DNA of 32,684 nucleotides from Pseudomonadota bacterium. GTDB taxonomy: Bacteria; Myxococcota_A; Bradymonadia; Bradymonadales; GCA-2716585. The notes beneath the pieces were generated by a model. That model did not search any database, was not told the DNA's origin, and saw only the letters and a list, made by a program, of their open reading frames with translations. Positions 32,530 through 32,684 of this stretch are shown in pieces. A program made the translations under genes and the position numbers. Each line of letters begins with the position of its first letter. The stretch's first letter is position 1. The stretch lies in contig SYOX01000164.1 in assembly GCA_005804885.1 (NCBI GenBank), forward strand, positions 1 through 32,684, written 5' to 3'.

Positions 32530-32684
32530 TCAGGGCCGGGCGCCGTCGCCGTCGGTGTCGAAGTCGTCGCTGACGACCTCGTCCTTGCCGGTGGAGGCGT
32601 TGCGGCGCAGACGGGCCAGGCCGAGCTGGATGAGGATCCTGCGGCTGGTGATCGCTTCGGAGGCCAGGATGGACCACTTGCGGA
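32530..32684 (-). CDS. C-terminal end of a gene cut by the right edge
   Basis: The minus strand is open from the window edge to TGA at 32530. The last 50 residues read RKWSILASEAITSRRILIQLG, then LARLRRNASTGKDEVV and the acidic end SDDFDTDGDGARP. Codon choice (high GC third positions) and the absence of a stop fit a real gene end. The basic, helical stretch followed by an acidic tail does not identify the family. Confidence 0.55.
   Translation of the reverse strand, partial: RKWSILASEAITSRRILIQLGLARLRRNASTGKDEVVSDDFDTDGDGARP

Overview
The window looks like a chromosomal segment of a very GC-rich myxobacterium-type organism (Myxococcota). This is inferred from the base composition, the strong third-position GC bias, four Hanks-type Ser/Thr kinases (two fused to AAA/STAND and TPR-like modules), several secreted lipoproteins, a formylglycine-generating-enzyme-like protein, and short gene spacing with 1-16 base overlaps. 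No tRNA, rRNA, CRISPR array, prophage or transposase was seen. Many antisense reading frames stay open only because of the codon bias.

Layout. 1-1551 (-): fatty acyl-AMP ligase, cut by the left edge. 1552-2186: intergenic block of hairpin repeats arranged as a large inverted repeat. 2187-5720 (+): compact set of a RibD-type reductase, an MDR dehydrogenase (GTGA overlap), a divergent 6-pyruvoyl-tetrahydropterin synthase (PTPS) homologue and an AlkX/YcaQ-type winged-helix protein. 5740-10785: two divergent kinase genes, the second a zinc-ribbon/kinase/cyclase-like/STAND protein. 10794-14043 (-): a small winged-helix protein and two tandem paralogous membrane-anchored proteins of unknown function. 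14197-16792: a CAP-domain lipoprotein and a divergent beta-lactamase-fold lipoprotein. 16976-18780 (+): a zinc-ribbon kinase overlapping a secreted SUMF1-like protein. 18756-20472 (-): a four-helix membrane protein and a Cys-rich lipoprotein. 20748-22476 (+): an acidic-repeat lipoprotein overlapping a parvulin-type foldase. 22618-24217 (-): RlmN-like methyltransferase and YaiI/YqxD protein. 24400-26331 (+): Tat-type lipoprotein esterase and FolE2. 26506-30330 (-): a 1274-residue kinase/AAA/TPR protein, divergent from two small overlapping membrane-protein genes (30479-31067). 31071-31838 (-): a CxxC protein of unknown family. 31839-32529: intergenic, with mirrored arrays of a 21-bp repeat. The right edge carries the C-terminus of a minus-strand gene.

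Three points stand out. First, the RibD-like/MDR/PTPS-like trio: the PTPS homologue has lost the recognisable catalytic Cys, the Asp-His pair and one zinc His, so it probably does not do standard pterin chemistry. A GTP cyclohydrolase of the FolE2 type lies about 21 kb away. Second, the kinases are unusual: one lacks a glycine-rich loop, one is non-RD (HCD), and one carries a STAND-like module without a readable P-loop. Third, two unrelated intergenic blocks are both built as head-to-head repeats around a unique centre.
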